Origin: Parachlamydiales bacterium
Lineage (GTDB): Bacteria > Chlamydiota > Chlamydiia > Chlamydiales > SM23-39
NCBI GenBank assembly: GCA_003151315.1
Contig: PLXF01000072.1
Span: forward strand, 1-7,924
Length of the DNA stretch: 7,924 bases
Direction of reading: 5' to 3'
Shown here in pieces: positions 5,378-7,924 of the stretch (position 1 is its first letter; each line of letters opens with the position of its first letter). The position numbers and the translations under genes are program-made. The notes under the pieces are model-generated. The model worked only from the letters and a program-made list of their open reading frames with translations. It was not told the origin of the DNA and did no database searches.

Positions 5378-6208
5378 ATGAAAAAATGGCTTTTCCTGTT
5401 CGTTATCTGTCTTTGCAGCTTGACCTTTGCATCGCCTATCCAAGATCGCAAGATCGATCCAACTGCTCTTTCTCAACTTGGGTCTGCCTTAGATATCCCG
5501 CAAAATGCAGACATCGTTATTGAAACTCAAAAACGTTGGTTGCGTAAACCCAATCAAGAACGATGGGAAATTACCGAACTTTCCCCGGATCAAAGACTTT
5601 TTGTACTGAATTGGGCTACAGATCAGGGGTTATTTGCTCCCTGGAAGCCTGTCTCCAAGATATACGATAAAGCCTTAATCCTTGGAGCAACAACTTCTCG
5701 GATGCAGATGCGCCTTGCTTATCTTAAACAGCTTTGGGACGAAGGTACGCGCTTTAATGAGATCGTATGGCTCACAGGAGATAGACCCCTAGATATTCGA
5801 GTCGATGGGCTAACAGATCGTTGCAGCAATGAATCTGAAGCAGCCCACATTCTTTGGGAAGAAACGAACCTTCCTGAGGAAATGCGCTCCTTATCCGTTG
5901 TTTTTGTTGCAGTACCCATGAAAATAGAAGGCTCTTCTCAAAAGCGCCCTAACACAGAGGATACCATTGTCGCCTGGCTTAAACTTTCTTCCGAACCTTG
6001 CAAGGCTCTGTTCGTTTCTGATCAGCCATTCTGCGGCTATCAATTTGCAGTCATTAAGGCAAACCTACCCAATGCATTCCTGTTTGATCTTGTAGGCCAA
6101 GGAGTTGATTCAACTAGCCATCCCGCTGCTGCTGCCATCACTCTCGATTCTATTGCTCGCTGGATCTATCAAGAAGATCTAATTACCAAATCGGGACAGT
6201 TGGATTGA
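5378..6208 (+). CDS. Exported conserved hypothetical protein, DUF218-like features
   Basis: A 276-residue protein. The ATG at 5378 has GGGGG four bases upstream and gives a clean signal peptide (KKWLFLFVICLCSLTFAS, cleavage near residue 18-19). A longer in-frame start at 5294 would bury this in noncoding hairpin sequence. After the signal come a polar helical region (residues 20-95), strand KALILGATTSRMQMRLAYL (98-116), EIVWLTGDRP (128-137), a Glu-rich helix (NESEAAHILWEE), VVFVAVPM (174-181), RPNTEDTIVAWL (190-201) and ALFVSDQPFCGYQ (210-222). The alternating strands, LG..TSR start, TGDRP and N-T-x-D motif recall the DUF218/YdcF fold; related exported proteins are recalled from Legionella and Parachlamydiaceae. 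That assignment is tentative and no reaction is known. It would act in the periplasm. It stands alone, with no co-directional partner close by. Confidence 0.82.
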   Translation: MKKWLFLFVICLCSLTFASPIQDRKIDPTALSQLGSALDIPQNADIVIETQKRWLRKPNQERWEITELSPDQRLFVLNWATDQGLFAPWKPVSKIYDKALILGATTSRMQMRLAYLKQLWDEGTRFNEIVWLTGDRPLDIRVDGLTDRCSNESEAAHILWEETNLPEEMRSLSVVFVAVPMKIEGSSQKRPNTEDTIVAWLKLSSEPCKALFVSDQPFCGYQFAVIKANLPNAFLFDLVGQGVDSTSHPAAAAITLDSIARWIYQEDLITKSGQLD

Positions 6209-6240
6209 AAGGCTCTTTAATCGGGCTATTTTTCTCTTAT

Positions 6241-6274
6241 TTATATCGTTCGTGATTCAAGAATCGGTTTTTGA
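6241..6274 (+). repeat. 34-bp repeat family, copy C
   Basis: Begins TTATATCG and continues TTCGTGATTCAAGAATCGG then TTTTTGA. It contains the perfect palindrome GATTC-AA-GAATC. It lies 32 bases after the stop of the exported-protein gene and forms the left end of the 177-bp element. Confidence 0.75.
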
Positions 6275-6281
6275 GGACCGT

Positions 6282-6335
6282 ATGCGCCCAGAATTTTCAT
6301 CAGGCGTAGCCGGCGCAAAAATGGCTTCCTATTAA
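6282..6335 (+). CDS. 17-codon leader-like ORF inside the element
   Basis: ATG at 6282 is preceded by GAGG with a five-base gap, among the best ribosome sites in the window. It encodes MRPEFSSGVAGAKMASY and stops at TAA 6333-6335. The stop lies in the left arm and loop of a terminator-like hairpin, so a ribosome finishing the ORF would cover the stem. This is the layout of a leader peptide, but there is no run of one regulatory amino acid and the downstream gene is a truncated phage regulator. It may instead be the worn start of a longer protein spread with the repeat. Confidence 0.3.
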   Translation: MRPEFSSGVAGAKMASY

Positions 6336-6353
6336 AAATAGGGGCTATTTTTT
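6328..6353 (+). terminator. Terminator-like hairpin with T-run
   Basis: CCTATT (6328-6333), loop AAA, AATAGG (6337-6342), then GGCTA and six T (6348-6353). Two G-T pairs can extend the stem. The stem is short and AT-rich, so efficiency may be modest. It would end transcripts entering the element, just before the truncated BRO gene. Confidence 0.5.
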
Positions 6354-6376
6354 CGGATGGAAATTATGGGATGTAG

Positions 6377-7153
6377 ATGGCTCTCAAAAACCAATTCTTG
6401 AATTACGGGCGGTATAGCCAGAACCGGAACTCAAGACTCTCGTCGAATCTTAAAATACAACTGTCTGATAACGAAGGTTTTATTGAGTTGTACCCAAAAA
6501 CGGTACAACTGAAATTGGAGTCCGTCGATGGGAAAAAATATCTAACCGACACGGCAAATACCGAAACCATGCTTCGAATCATCCAGTCCATTCCATCACC
6601 TAAAGCAGAACCTTTCAAAAGATGGCTTGCAAAAGTTGGATACGAGCGAATCCAAGAGATCGAAGATCCCGAACTTGCGACTCAACGTACCCGCGAAATC
6701 TACAAAGCAAAAGGATACAGTACCGATTGGATTGAAAAGCGGATGCGGGGCATTGCAATTCGAGAAGAATTAACCGATGAGTGGGACAACCGAGGAATTA
6801 AACTTCAGCGAGAATACGCCATCTTAACTGCTGAAATCTCTAAAGCAACCTTTGGCATGACTCCTTCAGAATACAAAAAGCACAAGGGATTGAAACAGGA
6901 AAACCTGAGAGACCATATGAGCGGTATTGAGTTGATTTTTTCCATGCTAGGAGAAGCTTCAACGAAAGAAATCGTGGTCAATCAAAACGCCCAGGGCTTC
7001 GATGCAAATAAGACAGCGGCAAAAACCGGTGGTAGAATCGCAGGAGATGCGAGACGGCAGCTCGAAAAAGAGAGCGGCAAACCTGTCATCTCAAAAGAAA
7101 ATTACCTCGACATCACTTCCCTTAAGCCTATTGAAATTGATGAGCCACTCTAG
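6377..7153 (+). CDS. BRO-family phage antirepressor-like protein, N-terminally truncated
   Basis: A 258-residue protein related to Bro-N (BRO/ANT) prophage antirepressor-like proteins. The recognisable family sequence starts only near residue 24 (NLKIQLSDNEGFIELY) and continues with QLKLESVDGKKYLTD, SIPSPKAEPFKRWLAKVGYE (71-90), IEDPELATQRTREIYKAKGY, ELTDEWDNRG (131-140), EYAILTAEISKATFGM and GLKQENLRDHMSGIELIFSML. The usual first 45-50 residues, holding the first half of the Bro-N DNA-binding domain, are missing. Residues 3-14 are encoded by the right end of the 34-bp repeat instead, and an in-frame TAG lies immediately before the ATG, so no longer start exists. Ribosome signals are weak. 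The reading frame is otherwise clean, so truncation may be recent. DNA binding is probably lost; the long C-terminal part could still bind a partner. Confidence 0.82.
   Translation: MALKNQFLNYGRYSQNRNSRLSSNLKIQLSDNEGFIELYPKTVQLKLESVDGKKYLTDTANTETMLRIIQSIPSPKAEPFKRWLAKVGYERIQEIEDPELATQRTREIYKAKGYSTDWIEKRMRGIAIREELTDEWDNRGIKLQREYAILTAEISKATFGMTPSEYKKHKGLKQENLRDHMSGIELIFSMLGEASTKEIVVNQNAQGFDANKTAAKTGGRIAGDARRQLEKESGKPVISKENYLDITSLKPIEIDEPL
6384..6417 (-). repeat. 34-bp repeat family, copy D
   Basis: Read on the minus strand it ends CGTAATTCAAGAATTGG then TTTTTGA. Its palindrome is AATTC-AA-GAATT: both outer bases differ from copy C, yet the symmetry is kept. It forms the right end of the 177-bp element and codes for residues 3-14 of the truncated BRO protein. 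Confidence 0.75.
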
Positions 7154-7246
7154 AAAAAGAAACCCCAATATTTCCATAGCTTGTTGCGGTAAAGGTATCG
7201 GAATGCGCTCTGCTAACGAGAGGCAAATCGAAGACTCCGAAGACAT

Positions 7247-7600
7247 TTGAATCAAACCTCCGATAATATTTTTGCCGATCTCGGCCTAGACGATTCCAAC
7301 GAAATGGTTACTCGATCTGATTTGATGTCAGAAGTTGTTAGCCTTATACGAAAAAGTGGCCTTACACAAAAAGAGATCGCTGAAATTTTAGGGATTAGCG
7401 CTCCAAAAGTATCCGCTCTCATGACTGGAAAAATCAATGATTTCAGCAATGACACACTTGTAAGTTATCTCACCTTACTAGGATGCAATATAGAGATCAG
7501 GGTGCTGCCACAACATCGCGTGTCTAGATCTGTTAAGAAGGGTGAGATAAAAGTTAAACGATCTACAATAAGAAAAAGACGATCCAGAACTAAAGTATGA
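7247..7600 (+). CDS. HTH_37-type XRE regulator, antitoxin-like
   Basis: A 117-residue DNA-binding protein of the group often annotated as HigA-like antitoxins. The family's N-terminal motif NIFADLGL (residues 7-14) is present, followed by the helix-turn-helix GLTQKEIAEILGISAPKVSALMTGK (38-62) and FSNDTLVSYLTLLGCNIEIRV (66-86). The tail from residue 88 is very basic (KRSTIRKRRSRTK) and longer than usual, perhaps for nonspecific DNA contact. The TTG at 7247 is chosen because the conserved FADLG motif lies before the first ATG (7304). Relatives are normally paired with a RelE/HigB-like toxin gene just upstream. Here the 93 bases before it hold none, so it is an orphan regulator or the survivor of a decayed pair. 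A perfect 12-bp hairpin follows its stop. Confidence 0.85.
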   Translation: MNQTSDNIFADLGLDDSNEMVTRSDLMSEVVSLIRKSGLTQKEIAEILGISAPKVSALMTGKINDFSNDTLVSYLTLLGCNIEIRVLPQHRVSRSVKKGEIKVKRSTIRKRRSRTKV

Positions 7601-7610
7601 TTCCGCGCTG

Positions 7611-7645
7611 ATTCATGGAGAGGTAAGGAAACTCTCTCCATGAAT
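7611..7645. terminator. Perfect 12-bp hairpin between convergent genes
   Basis: ATTCATGGAGAG (7611-7622) pairs fully with CTCTCCATGAAT (7634-7645) over an 11-base loop. It starts 10 bases after the stop of the HTH_37 gene and lies 27 bases beyond the 3' end of the opposing gene, so it can act as a terminator in both directions. Neither side has a strong T-run (only ATTTG to the right), so an operator or protective RNA end is an alternative. Confidence 0.55.
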
Positions 7646-7672
7646 TTGCAGAGGATTCTTTGCGAGCAATAC

Positions 7673-7924
7673 CTATCTATGTTGCGCAACAGCCGAAACC
7701 ATCACACCAAGCACACCGAGCGCAACCACCGCTACGCGGGAGACTATCCCAAGCTTATGCCAGCATTTATACGCCGTCTCTAAGGGGTGATCATCAGCCC
7801 TGAATTCATAATCCTGCTTTATTTCGCCTGCTCTACAAGATACGTAAATGGGTACTCCGAAAAGTTCATCTTTTTGACAGCGCGGAAACCCGGTCCTTGA
7901 GGGCCGGGAGGAAGCGCTGCTCCT
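7673..7924 (-). CDS. C-terminal part of a small membrane protein (start outside window)
   Basis: An open minus-strand frame enters from the right edge, has no start codon in the window and ends at TAG 7675-7673 after 83 codons. The sequence reads like real protein: CQKDELFGVPIYVSCRAGEI, then DYEFRADDHPLETAYKCWHKLG, then a hydrophobic segment IVSRVAVVALGVLGVMVSAV (residues 60-79 of the visible part) and a short QHR end. This suggests a cytosolic or exported domain anchored by a C-terminal membrane helix. The first 15 visible codons are Ser/Arg/Pro-rich and could be linker or sequence outside the true gene. I do not recognise a family. It converges on the HTH_37 gene. Confidence 0.5.
   Translation of the reverse strand, partial: RSSASSRPSRTGFPRCQKDELFGVPIYVSCRAGEIKQDYEFRADDHPLETAYKCWHKLGIVSRVAVVALGVLGVMVSAVAQHR

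Larger units (their letters stand above)
6241..6417. mobile_element. 177-bp MITE-like element with 34-bp terminal inverted repeats
   Basis: Copy C (6241-6274) and copy D (6384-6417) are inverted and match at 28 of 34 positions, with matching outer edges (TTATATC and, reversed, CTATACC). Between them lie a 17-codon ORF with a good ribosome site and a hairpin with a T-run. No transposase and no clear target-site duplication are seen. The right end is fused in frame to the BRO-family gene, which begins within the element and lacks its normal N-terminus. Insertion or recombination here is the simplest explanation. Confidence 0.5.

Noticed and set aside
2972..6417. CRISPR array as an explanation of the repeated 34-bp unit.
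   Set aside because: Only four copies in mixed orientation, with spacings from about 110 to over 2500 bases; no regular spacers and no cas genes.

Overview
The window reads as a piece of accessory genome from an intracellular, amoeba-associated bacterium, most likely an environmental chlamydia (Parachlamydiales; Waddlia, Parachlamydia or Simkania relatives). This is an inference from several recalled protein similarities: a toxin C-terminus of the type seen in Rickettsiales and environmental chlamydiae, an exported protein with an NTEDT...LFVSDQP...YQ signature, and a BRO-type phage antirepressor. No rRNA, tRNA or core gene is present to prove it.

Layout. 1-2520 (minus strand): a probable polymorphic toxin with signal peptide, membrane segment, TPR-like repeats and C-terminal toxin domain. 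It overlaps by 14 bases the start of a small acidic protein that is probably its immunity protein and runs off the left edge. A perfect 12+12 bp AT-rich inverted repeat (2476-2520) separates the toxin from a divergent small XRE regulator (2623-2826). It holds face-to-face promoters, which suggests the regulator controls the toxin operon. 2827-3740: a -10 box next to a 7+7 bp palindrome, then a GNAT acetyltransferase with an unexpected signal peptide. A 34-bp repeat family flanks it in inverted orientation. 3740-5127: a leader with two inverted repeats, then an Acr3 arsenite efflux permease with no arsR or arsC beside it. 5128-5377: noncoding, built almost entirely of a long imperfect inverted repeat. 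5378-6208: an exported protein with DUF218-like features. 6241-6417: a 177-bp MITE-like element bounded by two more copies of the 34-bp repeat, holding a 17-codon ORF and a terminator hairpin. It is fused to an N-terminally truncated BRO-family gene (6377-7153). 7247-7600: an HTH_37-type antitoxin-like regulator with no intact toxin beside it. A 12-bp hairpin separates it from the 3' end of a convergent membrane-protein gene (7673-7924, minus strand) that leaves the window.

The most notable signals are the toxin-immunity-regulator module with its symmetrical divergent promoter, and the 34-bp dispersed repeat. That repeat occurs four times, brackets two different cargoes, keeps an internal palindrome by compensatory changes, and supplies the first residues of the truncated BRO protein.
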